Shown one piece after another: positions 8,363 through 17,472 of a stretch of DNA of 64,000 bases; the first letter of the stretch is position 1; the number at the start of each line of letters is the position of its first letter. A program made the position numbers and the translations under genes. The notes below the pieces were generated by a model. It worked only from the letters and a program-made list of their open reading frames with translations. It searched no databases and was not told the DNA's origin. The stretch is from DASQYE01 sp036389675 (GTDB taxonomy: Bacteria; Acidobacteriota; Blastocatellia; Pyrinomonadales; Pyrinomonadaceae): the NCBI GenBank assembly GCA_036389675.1, contig DASVWI010000040.1:248001-312000 (forward strand), read 5' to 3'.

Positions 8363-11300
8363 TTACGTCGTGAGCCTGCGATAGATGCCGGGCATGCGCT
8401 CGGGCAGGCTGAGCACGTCGTCGATGATGGTGTAGCCGATGTCGCCGTAGAGGTCGCGCAGCTCGGATTCGGATTCGCGGTCAATGGTGATGCAGAAGGG
8501 GGTGATGCCCTGCGTCTTGGCGTGGCGCAGCGCCTCGCGCGTGTCTTCGCGTGCGTAGCGCGCGTCGCCGTAGTCGTGGTCGTAGGGTCTGCCGTCCGAG
8601 AGCACGATGAGGAGGCGCGTGCGCGCTTCCTGCCGGGCGAGCCGGGCGGAGGCATGGCGAATGGCCGCGCCGAGCCGCGTGTTGTTCTGGTAGCTGATGC
8701 CGCCGATGCGCCGCTCTATCTCTTCGGAATAAGCCTCGTTGAAATCCTTGACGACGTAGAACTTCACGTTGCGTCGCCCTTCGGAAGTAAAGCCGTTGAT
8801 CGAATAGGCGTCGCCGACGGCTTCGAGCGCCTCGCTCATCAAGACCAGCCCTTCCTTTTCAATCTCGATGATGCGGCGGCCCGGATGCGTGTAGGGCTGC
8901 AAGGGGTGACGACCGATGGTGCGCGCCGTCGAAGAAGACTGGTCGAGCAGGAAAGAGACGGCGACATCGCGCTGGCGGCGCAGCCTCTTCGTATAGAGAC
9001 GTTCCGATTGCTGCCCGTCGGCCCGGCGGTCAACCACGTAGTCGATGACGGCGTTGAGGTCGTAGTCGTCACCGTCGATCTCGCCCGCGATACGCATCAG
9101 GCTTTCCGGCTTCATCATCTGAAACTGGTGGCGTATCGAAGAGATTACTCCGCGGTAGCGCTCGCGCGTCTGTTCGACAAAGGCCGGTGCGCCCTTCTGC
9201 ACGCGCTTTTCGATGACGCGACACCAACCAAGGCGATGATCCGTCAGCTCCCTATCCCACTCGTCATAGTTGAAGGCCACTTCGCCAGCTTCCAGACGCT
9301 GCTCGGGCGTTTCCTGCTGCATCCACATTTCGACGCCGTCCAAATCCTCCGGGTCGCCCTGCGGCTCAGTGTTGGCCCACGCGTTGAAAAGCTCGCGCGC
9401 ATCTCTCTGCTCAGACCTGCGCTCGGAGCGGCTCTCGGACTGTTGCGAGTGCTGAGCAGTGGCTTCTTCCTCGCTCGCGTTCGCCTCCTCTTCGATCTGT
9501 TCGGATTGCTGAGCCGACTCGTCCGGCGAGATGGATTGAAAGAGCGAATAGACGCGGCTCGTAGCCATCAGGGTGTCGGCGACCGTCGAGGCGGGGCTCG
9601 ACAGGTAATCGGCGACGATGCCTTCCAGCTCGGACGCTAGCTGGCCGTAGAAGGCGCGAGTGTCGTCGAGCGCGCCGCCGCATAGCGTGATCTGGAAAAG
9701 CAGCTCGAAGGGCACGAGCGTGATGGGAAGATCGCTGATGCGCGGTCGCCCGGCGCGCAAGTGCTCACGCGTCAGGTCAAGATCACGAGTGAGCCCGCGA
9801 TAGATGTGCCGCAGGCGACGATCAATGCGTCCGTTCTCAAGCGTGCCGAAGATGCGGCGGGCAAAGCTCGCGTGCGGAAAGAGCGAGAGGACGGCGCGGT
9901 AGTCGCTGCCCGGCGGAAGCCGCTTGCGCTCAAGCGCAGCCCGCCGCGCTTCCTCTTCGGGCACGAGGGCTGTCTCACCCTTCGCCATCTCGTTGATGTA
10001 GCCGTCGAGGGCAAAGGCGTCGCGTGCGTCCACGTTCTCCGCGGCATACAGCTCGGCGATTGAAGAGTAAGCTGCTCGCAGGTCGGCGGCTTCGCGCTCG
10101 TGCGTGCCAAACTCTATCTGCCCGGCGGCGTGCGCCGCCAGAACTTTGTAGAGACGAAAATCCCTCTCGTCGTCGCCGAACTCCGCGACCGTCGAGGGCA
10201 GGTGAATCGTGCGGCCATCGCCTATGCGCGCCTCGTCCGGCACGGCTGAGAGCGCCGCTATCTCGACGGCGTGTCCCGTCAAACCCTCCACGTAAAGCCG
10301 CAGCGTGTGCTGTACTTCTTCCAGCGACAAGCCTGCGCCGCCCGTGTGCAGGGCCTCGTTGCTGCGGCGAGTTTCGAGCGCGTAATAACTACGACGCGCT
10401 CGCACGTCGCCGCCGCGCTCGCTCGCGAGTCCTTCGTGAGCCCACTGCTCGAACTGTTCGATTGAGACGGTACGCAGCGCCCGCGGGCTTGAGCGAAAAC
10501 AGGCCAGCGCCGCTTCACCGTCAACACGCGCGACCGCTCGCGTAACGGCGATGATACGCAGGGCAAGCTCGACGGCGCGCTCGTGTTTGCCGTCGCCGGC
10601 TAGCGAGGCGAAGAGCGCTGGGCTGGCCCGCACGAATGCCACCAGCGCGGCGTTGCCATGATCGGCCAGCGTCCACAGCAGTTCAACCCAGTCCGCGAAA
10701 GCTTCCGGCACGGTGCGTAGGATTTCGCCGCCCGCGACCAGCACGTGAAGGGCCGCGCCTCCGCCGCGCTCCAGAAAATCACTCGCGCGCCCGAGCAGGA
10801 GAGCGGCGCTTGGTGCGCTTAAGCCCGTCAAGGCGGCGGGCAGAGCCGCCCATGCGTCGGCGGCGATTCCGCCCGCGCGGGCCGCAAAGGATGATGCGAG
10901 CGATACGGCGGCGCGCGCCACGCTCTTCTGCGCGTCGTCAATCTCGCCGATGCGCTCGATGACGCGCGGAGTTGTGATGAGAAAATCCGAGCTATGTTTG
11001 GCGGAGCGCCGGGAAATCTCCGCCGCCACTTCCAGAACTGAGCCGAGCAGCGCGGCATCCGCTATGATATCCGCCAGAAGCGGCGCGCGCCGAAACGTCT
11101 CCACAGCGACCGAGCTTGAAAGCGTCATCTGCCTTGTACAGACCTGAAAGATCAGCGAGCGCGCTTCGACCGGCACACGACCCATGGCCTCCACGCCCGA
11201 AGCGAAAAAGGCTATGGCCGTCTCCGCATCCCCCATCGCCAGCCGGCGGCCCATCTCGCCCCACGCGCGCAACTCGTCGGCTCCGAGCACAAGGGCGGCT

Positions 11301-11560
11301 TCGGGCGCTGCCCTTAAGAACTCCATACTGGCACGCAGAGAGACGCCCGCAATGGCCGCGCTCGTCTCAAGCGACGCGCGAGCCGCATCGACAGGAAGGC
11401 GTCCAAGCTCACGCGCCAGCCCCGCGAGCGTGCGCCGCTCCGTCACACTCTTGACAGCACGAAGGCGCTCGCGGAAAGCATGCTCTATGCTCTGCGCCGA
11501 AGGCTCGGCGTCGCCGCCTGCGTCTGCATCGGCAACTTGTTTGCGGTCACGCTCGTCCAT
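8363..11560 (-). CDS. VWA-domain protein of the NorD/CbbO type
   Basis: A 1065-aa cytoplasmic protein. The first 400 or so residues are alanine-rich helical repeats resembling HEAT. A middle region follows, then an acidic Ser/Gln/Glu linker (about residues 675-725, EQIEEEANASEEE and similar). The C-terminal von Willebrand A domain starts near residue 865 with an intact metal-ion site (LLDQSSSTA, the DxSxS motif) and a later LSDGRPYDHDYG. NorD and CbbO proteins work with a MoxR-type ATPase to insert cofactors into or reactivate an enzyme. Exactly that ATPase lies 59 nt upstream. No nitric-oxide reductase or Rubisco gene is in the window, so the client enzyme is unknown. Confidence 0.85.
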   Translation of the reverse strand: MDERDRKQVADADAGGDAEPSAQSIEHAFRERLRAVKSVTERRTLAGLARELGRLPVDAARASLETSAAIAGVSLRASMEFLRAAPEAALVLGADELRAWGEMGRRLAMGDAETAIAFFASGVEAMGRVPVEARSLIFQVCTRQMTLSSSVAVETFRRAPLLADIIADAALLGSVLEVAAEISRRSAKHSSDFLITTPRVIERIGEIDDAQKSVARAAVSLASSFAARAGGIAADAWAALPAALTGLSAPSAALLLGRASDFLERGGGAALHVLVAGGEILRTVPEAFADWVELLWTLADHGNAALVAFVRASPALFASLAGDGKHERAVELALRIIAVTRAVARVDGEAALACFRSSPRALRTVSIEQFEQWAHEGLASERGGDVRARRSYYALETRRSNEALHTGGAGLSLEEVQHTLRLYVEGLTGHAVEIAALSAVPDEARIGDGRTIHLPSTVAEFGDDERDFRLYKVLAAHAAGQIEFGTHEREAADLRAAYSSIAELYAAENVDARDAFALDGYINEMAKGETALVPEEEARRAALERKRLPPGSDYRAVLSLFPHASFARRIFGTLENGRIDRRLRHIYRGLTRDLDLTREHLRAGRPRISDLPITLVPFELLFQITLCGGALDDTRAFYGQLASELEGIVADYLSSPASTVADTLMATSRVYSLFQSISPDESAQQSEQIEEEANASEEEATAQHSQQSESRSERRSEQRDARELFNAWANTEPQGDPEDLDGVEMWMQQETPEQRLEAGEVAFNYDEWDRELTDHRLGWCRVIEKRVQKGAPAFVEQTRERYRGVISSIRHQFQMMKPESLMRIAGEIDGDDYDLNAVIDYVVDRRADGQQSERLYTKRLRRQRDVAVSFLLDQSSSTARTIGRHPLQPYTHPGRRIIEIEKEGLVLMSEALEAVGDAYSINGFTSEGRRNVKFYVVKDFNEAYSEEIERRIGGISYQNNTRLGAAIRHASARLARQEARTRLLIVLSDGRPYDHDYGDARYAREDTREALRHAKTQGITPFCITIDRESESELRDLYGDIGYTIIDDVLSLPERMPGIYRRLTT

Positions 11561-11619
11561 CGAAAAACTACCTGTCAGTTGAAAAAAAGGTTCTGATTTG
11601 TCTACGACGAATTGAATTC

Positions 11620-12426
11620 TTAAATCACCGTGGTCACGATCTCGCGTATGCTGCGCTGTAGCTCGCGGTCGTCCGTGATGGGCGAGCAGAGCGCCACTTC
11701 CGCGGCGGCGATGGGTGGGATGCCGCGCGCGATCATCTGCGCGGCGTAGATCAGGAGACGCGTGGAGACGCCTTCTTCGAGGCCGTGCCCGCGAAGGTTT
11801 CTCACCTTTTGTCCGATGAGGACGAGGTCGCGCGCGGTCGCTTCGTCTATGCCGCCTTCGCGCGCGACGATCTCTGCTTCCATCTCCGGCGGCGGATAGT
11901 CGAACTCAAGGGCGATGAAGCGCTGGCGGGTCGATTGTTTCAAATCCTTGAGAATGGACTGGTAGCCGGGATTGTAAGAGACGACGAGCATGAAATCCTC
12001 CGGCGCATCCAGGATAGTGCCGCGCTTTTCAATGGGCAGGCGTCTGCGGTCATCCGTCAGCGGGTGAATGATGACGACTGTGTCTTTGCGCGCCTCGACC
12101 ACTTCGTCCAGATAACAGATCGCGCCGTTGCGTACGGCTGCCGTCAAGGGGCCGTCGTGCCAGACGGTTTCGTCGCCTTCGAGCAGAAAGCGCCCGACGA
12201 GGTCTGTGGCCGAGAGGTCTTCGTGACATGCGACCGTGATCAGAGGACGCTCAAGCCGCCACGCCATGTGCTCCACGAAGCGCGTCTTGCCGCAGCCGGT
12301 CGGCCCTTTGAGCATGACGGGGAGGCGCGCGGCGTGCGCGGCCTCGAACAACTCGACTTCACGCGCCACCGCCAGATAGTAAGGCTCATCCGCGACTATG
12401 TACTCTTCAATGGCTCTTTCAGGCAT
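11620..12426 (-). CDS. MoxR-family AAA+ ATPase, CbbQ/NorQ type
   Basis: A 268-aa AAA+ ATPase. Walker A is GPTGCGKTRF near residues 41-49. Walker B is ICYLDEVVEAR near residue 104. Sensor-like residues lie in VVSYNPGYQS, and arginine-rich DLKQSTRQRF precedes the conserved C-terminal helical domain ending LCSPITDDRELQRSI. That pattern and length match CbbQ/NirQ/NorQ/GpvN. These form hexamers that remodel a client enzyme together with a VWA adaptor. The downstream 1065-aa VWA protein is the expected partner, and the two form a minus-strand operon. The client is not encoded next to them. Confidence 0.9.
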   Translation of the reverse strand: MPERAIEEYIVADEPYYLAVAREVELFEAAHAARLPVMLKGPTGCGKTRFVEHMAWRLERPLITVACHEDLSATDLVGRFLLEGDETVWHDGPLTAAVRNGAICYLDEVVEARKDTVVIIHPLTDDRRRLPIEKRGTILDAPEDFMLVVSYNPGYQSILKDLKQSTRQRFIALEFDYPPPEMEAEIVAREGGIDEATARDLVLIGQKVRNLRGHGLEEGVSTRLLIYAAQMIARGIPPIAAAEVALCSPITDDRELQRSIREIVTTVI

Positions 12427-12610
12427 GGTCTTTACTGGTTCGTCTCTTAAATGGGTTCAGCGCTGTCGCTTCATGAAGTGGCCGCTCGAACCGCCGGGCT
12501 GACGTTTCGCCCCGTTTGAGGTATCCTTATATGTTTGAAATAGGTTCGCTTATCTTAACAGAGAAGCATCTTAACACCCGCCGCGAAGGGGCGGCAAACG
12601 GATGAAAAAA

Positions 12611-12677
12611 AGAGTGATAAGCGACGAGTGACGAGCCGGGACTGAAGCTTTTGGTTTTTAACTCGTCACTCGTCGCT
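12611..12677. repeat. palindromic element with heptamer arms (GACGAGT type)
   Basis: The left arm GCGACGAGTGACGAG and the right arm CTCGTCACTCGTCGC are exact inverse copies made of 7-bp units. They enclose a loop that includes GCCGGGACTGAAGCTTTTGG. The same loop core (GAGCCGGGA..AAGCTTT) recurs in the element at 21965-22031. It directly precedes mnmA. Confidence 0.75.
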
Positions 12678-12686
12678 GTCTTAATT

Positions 12687-13799
12687 ATGAAGATCGCAGT
12701 GGCAATGAGCGGCGGCGTGGACTCTTCCGCGGCGGCGGCAATTTTGAAGGCCGAAGGGCACGAGCTTGTCGGCTTTACGATGCAGTTGTGGAATCAGCGC
12801 AGGGGGCTGACGGTGGACGCCGACGGCGAGCCGATGCCCTCGCGTTGCTGCTCGCTCGATGATGTGTATGACGCGCGACGCGTCGCCGAAGAGCTGGGTT
12901 TTCCCTTCTATGTTCTCAACCTCGAAAGAGATTTCGAGCGCGATGTCGTGAAGCCATTCGTCACGAGCTACCTTAAAGGCGAGACGCCTATCCCTTGCGT
13001 CTCCTGCAATAGCCGATTGAAGTTCGCTTCGCTCGATAGGCTGGCGGCGAGCCTCGGCTGCGAAAAGGTCGCGACCGGTCATTACGCGCGCGTAGAGTTT
13101 GACGAAGAAGCTGGGCGCTATCGTCTGTTTCGCGGTCGCAATCTGCAAAAAGATCAGTCCTACTTTCTGTGGGAGCTGACGCAGGAGCAGCTCTCTCGCT
13201 CGCTGTTTCCGCTCGGAGAAATGTCCAAGCCGGAGGTGCGAGAGGTCGCGCGTCGCCGCGAATTGCCGGTCGCCGAGAAGATGGAATCGCAGGAGATATG
13301 TTTCGTCCCGGACGGCAACTATGCAGGCTTCATAGACCGCTACATGGAGGCCGAAGGTGAAGAGGGGCGACTGCCCGGCGCGGGCGAGATCATCGACGCC
13401 GAGGGGCGACGCCTGGGCACACATCAGGGCATTCATCGCTATACGGTCGGGCAGCGGCGAGGCCTTGGAATCGCGAGCGAGCGCCCGCTCTACGTCATCT
13501 CGATTGACGCCCCGCGCAACCGCGTCGTAGTGGGCCAACAGGAAGAGTTGCTGAGCACGGAGTTCGTCGCCGCAGGCGTCAACTGGATCAGTATGGACTT
13601 GCCCGTTGAGCCTCTGCGCGCTGAAGTGCGCGTGCGTTATCGCCACCAGCCCGCGCCCGCTCTTATTACTCCATTGCCGGATGCTCGCGCACGCATTACC
13701 TTCGACGAGCCACAACGCGCCATCACGCCCGGTCAGGCCACGGTCTTTTACCGCGACGACGAAGTCATCGGGGGCGGCTGGATAGTAAAGAAAGGATGA
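12687..13799 (+). CDS. mnmA: tRNA-specific 2-thiouridylase MnmA
   Basis: A 370-aa enzyme that adds sulfur to position 2 of U34 in tRNA-Lys, -Glu and -Gln. The PP-loop AMSGGVDSSAAAAIL is at the N-terminus. The catalytic cysteines lie in PIPCVSCNSRLKF and ESQEICFVPDGNYAGF. The C-terminal barrel region starts at TVGQRRGLGIA. I took the ATG at 12687 (MKIAVAMSGG), because the 12 codons before it overlap the upstream palindromic repeat. The stop codon TGA at 13797 lies inside the first GGATGAA unit of the following repeat, so the element has landed exactly at the gene end. Confidence 0.95.
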   Translation: MKIAVAMSGGVDSSAAAAILKAEGHELVGFTMQLWNQRRGLTVDADGEPMPSRCCSLDDVYDARRVAEELGFPFYVLNLERDFERDVVKPFVTSYLKGETPIPCVSCNSRLKFASLDRLAASLGCEKVATGHYARVEFDEEAGRYRLFRGRNLQKDQSYFLWELTQEQLSRSLFPLGEMSKPEVREVARRRELPVAEKMESQEICFVPDGNYAGFIDRYMEAEGEEGRLPGAGEIIDAEGRRLGTHQGIHRYTVGQRRGLGIASERPLYVISIDAPRNRVVVGQQEELLSTEFVAAGVNWISMDLPVEPLRAEVRVRYRHQPAPALITPLPDARARITFDEPQRAITPGQATVFYRDDEVIGGGWIVKKG

Positions 13800-13882
13800 A
13801 GGATGAAGGAGGAAGGATGAAAGGAATGCTTCACTGTTCTTAATGCTTTTACTTCATCCTTCACGTTGCCGCCTTCATCCTT
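13794..13882. repeat. palindromic element with heptamer arms (GGATGAA type)
   Basis: The left arm is tandem GGATGAA units (GGATGAAGGATGAAGGAGG and on to GGATGAA). The right arm has the inverse TTCATCC units, with a middle reading TTCTTAATGCTTTTAC. Closely similar elements lie at 29431-29519 and 34925-35012. The first unit provides the mnmA stop codon. Confidence 0.8.
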
Positions 13883-13987
13883 GCTTTTAAACCTTTTCCC
13901 TTGAGATTACGTACAAACAAATGATTCGCTCCCCTTTAACAGCATAGGAGTTGGGCCTCGTAGATTTGCTTGGTTTAGGAATCAGTT

Positions 13988-15778
13988 ATGGCAATGTCAC
14001 GTACACGAAAAATCGTTCTCATTATTACCGGGATTGTGGTCGCGCTCGGTCTGGTGGTGATCGTCGGTATCGCCATGATCGTCGCCGCCCTGCGCGGGCA
14101 CGAGCCGGAGGTTAAAGACAATAGCGTGCTGGCGCTCAGAATCGGAGGCTCTTTGCCGGATTACGTGGCGGACGATCCGGTCAGGCGACTTCTCGGCGGG
14201 AGCGACAATTCGCTCTCCGATTTATTGACGCAGATCAGGAAAGCGAAAGTTGATAAGCGCATTGGCGCTGTGCTGGTGGAGATACATCCGTCGGACGCCG
14301 GTTGGGCCAAGGCCGACGAGATACGCGACGCCATCGCCGACTATCGCACTTCGGGCAAACCCATCTACGCCTACATGGAGTATGGCCTGAACAAGGAGTA
14401 TTACATCGCGACCGCCTGCGACCGCATCTACATGGCCCCGCCGGGCGACCTTTTCATCAACGGGCTGGCCGCCGAAGTGATGTTCTTTCGCGGCTCGCTG
14501 GACAAGCTCGGCATCTACCCTGACGTTTTCCAGATAGGCAAATATAAGAACGCGCCGGACATGTTCACGCGCAAGGAGATGTCCGAGGGGCATCGTGAAG
14601 TCATCAACGCGCTCCTGGATGACATGTCGGGCCGCATCGTCAACGCGATTGCCACGACGCGCAGGAAATCGCCGGATGAGGTGCGAGCCCTGATAGATCA
14701 GGCCCCGTTCAGTCCCGCTCAGGCACAGGCCAACGGGCTGATTGACGGCGCGAACTATCGCGAAGAGGTCGAGACGGAATTGAAGAAGCGGCTCGGCTAT
14801 AAAGACTCAGACAAGCTGCGGATAGTGCGCGGCTCCGATTATAGAGAGGTGAGCCCGGAATCCCTGGGCCTCAACAAGGGCGAGCGCATCGCCGTCATCT
14901 ACGCCTCCGGCTCGATTGACTTGGGCAAGTCTGAGGACAGCCCGCGCGGCAGCCAGTCCGTCGGCTCCGACACGGTCGTCAAAGCGCTCAACGATGCGCG
15001 CGATGATCAGAAGATTCGCGCCATCGTGCTCAGAGTTGATAGCCCCGGCGGCTCTTCCTACGCTTCTGACCTGATCTGGCGCGCCGTCGAGAACGCGAGG
15101 CAGAAGAAGCCCGTCGTCGTTTCCATGGGCGACTCGGCGGCCTCCGGCGGCTACTACATCTCATGCAACGCGAGCAAGATCGTCGCCGAGCCCTCGACCT
15201 TCACCGGCTCCATCGGCATCTTCGCGGGCAAGCCCGTCCTCAAGGGCTTCTACGACTGGCTGGGGATTTCCACCGAGTACGTCATGCGCGGCAAGAACGC
15301 CGGGATGTTTCGCGAGACCGAGCCGTTCACGACCGAAGAGCGCGCCAAGTTTGAAGAGATCATCAAGAGCACCTATTACGACGAGTTTATTCCGAAGGTC
15401 GCGCGCGGGCGCAATCGTAATCCCGAATACATAGACTCAATCGCGCAGGGGCGCGTCTGGACGGGCGAGCAGGCAAAGGCCAACGGCCTCGTAGATGAGT
15501 TGGGCGGCCTTGACCGCGCCGTCGAGCTTGCCAAGCAACTGGCCGGCATCCCCGCCGACAAAGGCATACAGCGCGTCATCCTTCCGTACCCGCGCAGCTT
15601 CTTTGAGGATATGTTCAGGAGCGACGACGAGGTCAGCGTCCGAGCGGAGCAGCAGCGTGCCCTCATCGAAACCCTTCCCGCCGACGTGCAGCGCACGCTT
15701 CGCTACGCACAGATGCTCGACCGCATGCAGCGCGGCGAGACGATGGCTTTGATGCCCTTCGACATCCGAATCAAGTAA
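13988..15778 (+). CDS. sppA: signal peptide peptidase SppA, long (67K) form
   Basis: A 596-aa membrane-anchored serine protease that degrades cleaved signal peptides. An N-terminal transmembrane helix (IVLIITGIVVALGLVVIVG) is followed by two tandem SppA domains. The catalytic Lys is probably Lys187 in GKYKNAPDMF. The nucleophile is Ser386 in MGDSAASGGYYIS. Their separation of 199 residues matches the Lys209/Ser409 spacing in E. coli SppA. The second domain carries the nucleophile and the first the lysine, as in the long form. The gene is monocistronic and followed by a strong terminator. Confidence 0.93.
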   Translation: MAMSRTRKIVLIITGIVVALGLVVIVGIAMIVAALRGHEPEVKDNSVLALRIGGSLPDYVADDPVRRLLGGSDNSLSDLLTQIRKAKVDKRIGAVLVEIHPSDAGWAKADEIRDAIADYRTSGKPIYAYMEYGLNKEYYIATACDRIYMAPPGDLFINGLAAEVMFFRGSLDKLGIYPDVFQIGKYKNAPDMFTRKEMSEGHREVINALLDDMSGRIVNAIATTRRKSPDEVRALIDQAPFSPAQAQANGLIDGANYREEVETELKKRLGYKDSDKLRIVRGSDYREVSPESLGLNKGERIAVIYASGSIDLGKSEDSPRGSQSVGSDTVVKALNDARDDQKIRAIVLRVDSPGGSSYASDLIWRAVENARQKKPVVVSMGDSAASGGYYISCNASKIVAEPSTFTGSIGIFAGKPVLKGFYDWLGISTEYVMRGKNAGMFRETEPFTTEERAKFEEIIKSTYYDEFIPKVARGRNRNPEYIDSIAQGRVWTGEQAKANGLVDELGGLDRAVELAKQLAGIPADKGIQRVILPYPRSFFEDMFRSDDEVSVRAEQQRALIETLPADVQRTLRYAQMLDRMQRGETMALMPFDIRIK

Positions 15779-15801
15779 GAGCAAAGGCGCAGGCTTAAAA
15801 G

Positions 15802-15841
15802 AAAAGGGCAGCGAGTGGTTTGATTCACTCGCTGCCCTTTT
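15802..15841 (+). terminator. rho-independent terminator after sppA
   Basis: AAAAGGGCAGCGAGTG and CACTCGCTGCCCTTTT form a perfect stem with a loop of 8 nt or so and a T tract, about 25 nt after the sppA stop. Confidence 0.85.
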
Positions 15842-15866
15842 ATAGCTTATTGCGATTGCGGTAGCT

Positions 15867-15945
15867 CAGGTCAGTACCGCCTGCTTAAGCCGGGCGGGTC
15901 TTCAATGTTGACTATCCGCCCGCCACCGCAGGCGGTACTGACCTG
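15867..15945. repeat. dispersed palindrome, GGTCAGTACC family (diverged copy)
   Basis: The outer arms CAGGTCAGTACCGCCTGC and GCAGGCGGTACTGACCTG are exact inverses. The inner arms GGGCGGGT and CCGCCCGCC are partly diverged, and the middle TTCAATGTTGAC matches the copy at 50422-50499. It lies between the convergent sppA and serS genes. Confidence 0.85.
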
Positions 15946-15995
15946 TAGGCTCTTGCTATGTCGTCCCACCCAATTAAGTTTGCGCTTATGCCTTG

Positions 15996-17294
15996 CTACT
16001 GCTGCTTGCCGGGTTCTATCTTTTCCATGCCGTGCATGTAGGGGCGCAGGGCTTCCGGGATAACGACGGAGCCGTCTCGCTGCTGGTAGTTTTCGAGAAT
16101 GGCTATCCAAGTGCGCCCGACCGCGAGCCCAGAGCCGTTGAGCGTGTGAACGTATTCGGGCTTTGCGCCGCCCGCGCGACGAAAGCGAATCTGCGCGCGA
16201 CGGGCCTGAAACGCTTCGTAGTTCGAGCAGGAAGAGATTTCGCGGTAAGCGTTTTGTGAGGGCAGCCAGACCTCTATGTCGTAGGTCTTGGCAGGGCCAA
16301 AGCCTATGTCGCCGGTCGAGAGCGTGACGACGCGGTAGGAGAGCCCCAGCCTCTGCAACACCGTCTCGGCATTTCGCGTCAGCGATTCCAGCTCGTCATA
16401 AGAGTTTTCGGGAAGCGAGAGCTTGACCAGCTCGACCTTCTCGAACTGGTGCTGGCGAATCACGCCGCGCGTGTCGCGCCCGTAGCTCCCGGCCTCGCTT
16501 CGGAAACATGGCGTGTAGGCCACCATCTTCATCGGAAGCTGGGAGGCGTCGAGTATCTCTTCGCGGTGAATGTTGGTGACGGGGACTTCGGCTGTCGGGA
16601 TGAGATAGAGATTGCGCTCGTCCCTCAGCTTGAAGAGATCATCCTCGAATTTCGGAAGCTGGGCCGTGCCGTAGAGCGATGCCGCGTTGACGATAAAGGG
16701 CGGCAGCGTTTCCGTGTAGCCGTGCTCGCGCGTATGCAGGTCGAGCATGAAATTGATGAGCGCGCGCTCAAGCTGTGCGCCCGCGCCGCTCAGTATGGCG
16801 AAGCGGGCCGCCGCAATCTTCGCCGCGCGCTCAAGGTCCAGAATGCCCAGCGACGTGCCCAGATCAACGTGATCCCTGGGCTCGAAATCAAAGGCGGGCG
16901 GCGTGCCTGAGCGCCGCTCCTCGCGATTGGCCGCTTCGTCTGCGCCGACGGGCACGCTCTCGTGCGGGACGTTCGGCAAGGTCGAGAGCAGCTCGCTCAT
17001 GCTCTTCTCCGCCTCGTCGCGCGCATGATCAAGCTCCGCGATGCGCTCCTTCAGTTGGCCCACGGCGCGGCGGCGCTCCTCCGCCTCCTCGCGCTTGCCT
17101 TCCTTCATCAGCGCGCCTATCTCGCGGCTCGAAAGGTTACGCTCGGCGTTGAGCTGGTCTGATTCGCTGATGATGCGGCGGCGTTCCGCGTCCGCGTGTG
17201 CGAAGCGCTCCAGCACCTCTGTCGGAAACCCGCGCGCCTCAAGAGCCGTGCGTACCTTTTCGAGATTTTCGCGGACGAAGTTAAGATCGAGCAT
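15996..17294 (-). CDS. serS: seryl-tRNA synthetase
   Basis: A 432-aa class II synthetase that charges tRNA-Ser. The N-terminal antiparallel coiled-coil arm (about residues 27-105, rich in Glu/Arg/Lys) reads the long variable arm of serine tRNAs. Motif 2 is CFRSEAGSYGRDTRG with the following QHQFEKVELV, and motif 3 is NGSGLAVGRTWIAILENY. Length and order are standard. It converges on sppA and is divergent from galU, with a 178-nt promoter region between. The tRNA it charges is represented in this window by tRNA-Ser(UGA). Confidence 0.96.
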   Translation of the reverse strand: MLDLNFVRENLEKVRTALEARGFPTEVLERFAHADAERRRIISESDQLNAERNLSSREIGALMKEGKREEAEERRRAVGQLKERIAELDHARDEAEKSMSELLSTLPNVPHESVPVGADEAANREERRSGTPPAFDFEPRDHVDLGTSLGILDLERAAKIAAARFAILSGAGAQLERALINFMLDLHTREHGYTETLPPFIVNAASLYGTAQLPKFEDDLFKLRDERNLYLIPTAEVPVTNIHREEILDASQLPMKMVAYTPCFRSEAGSYGRDTRGVIRQHQFEKVELVKLSLPENSYDELESLTRNAETVLQRLGLSYRVVTLSTGDIGFGPAKTYDIEVWLPSQNAYREISSCSNYEAFQARRAQIRFRRAGGAKPEYVHTLNGSGLAVGRTWIAILENYQQRDGSVVIPEALRPYMHGMEKIEPGKQQ

Positions 17295-17472
17295 TTGCTG
17301 CTGTCCTTCAAGGTATGGTATGAGATACGCCTTTACACAGGCGTCAAACGAAAAAGGTCAGGCTAGACGACGCTGCGGGCGTGTGTCAAGAGATGCGCCC
17401 GGATGAGCATCTACAGCACACGCCGAGCGGATGAACAGGCGGAGTAAGGAATTTTTTCAACGGGATTAATTT

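Noticed and set aside
8318..9640. 440-aa plus-strand open frame
   Set aside because: It lies fully antisense to the VWA gene, with no ribosome-binding site and a composition typical of a GC-rich shadow frame.
8363..12426. Rubisco or denitrification cluster
   Set aside because: Only the accessory ATPase/VWA pair is present; no rbcL/rbcS or norB/norC-like gene occurs in the window.
12681..13715. 344-aa minus-strand open frame
   Set aside because: Antisense to mnmA, which has all family motifs.
13794..13882. CRISPR array
   Set aside because: Units are 7 bp, tandem and palindromic, without spacers; no cas gene is present.
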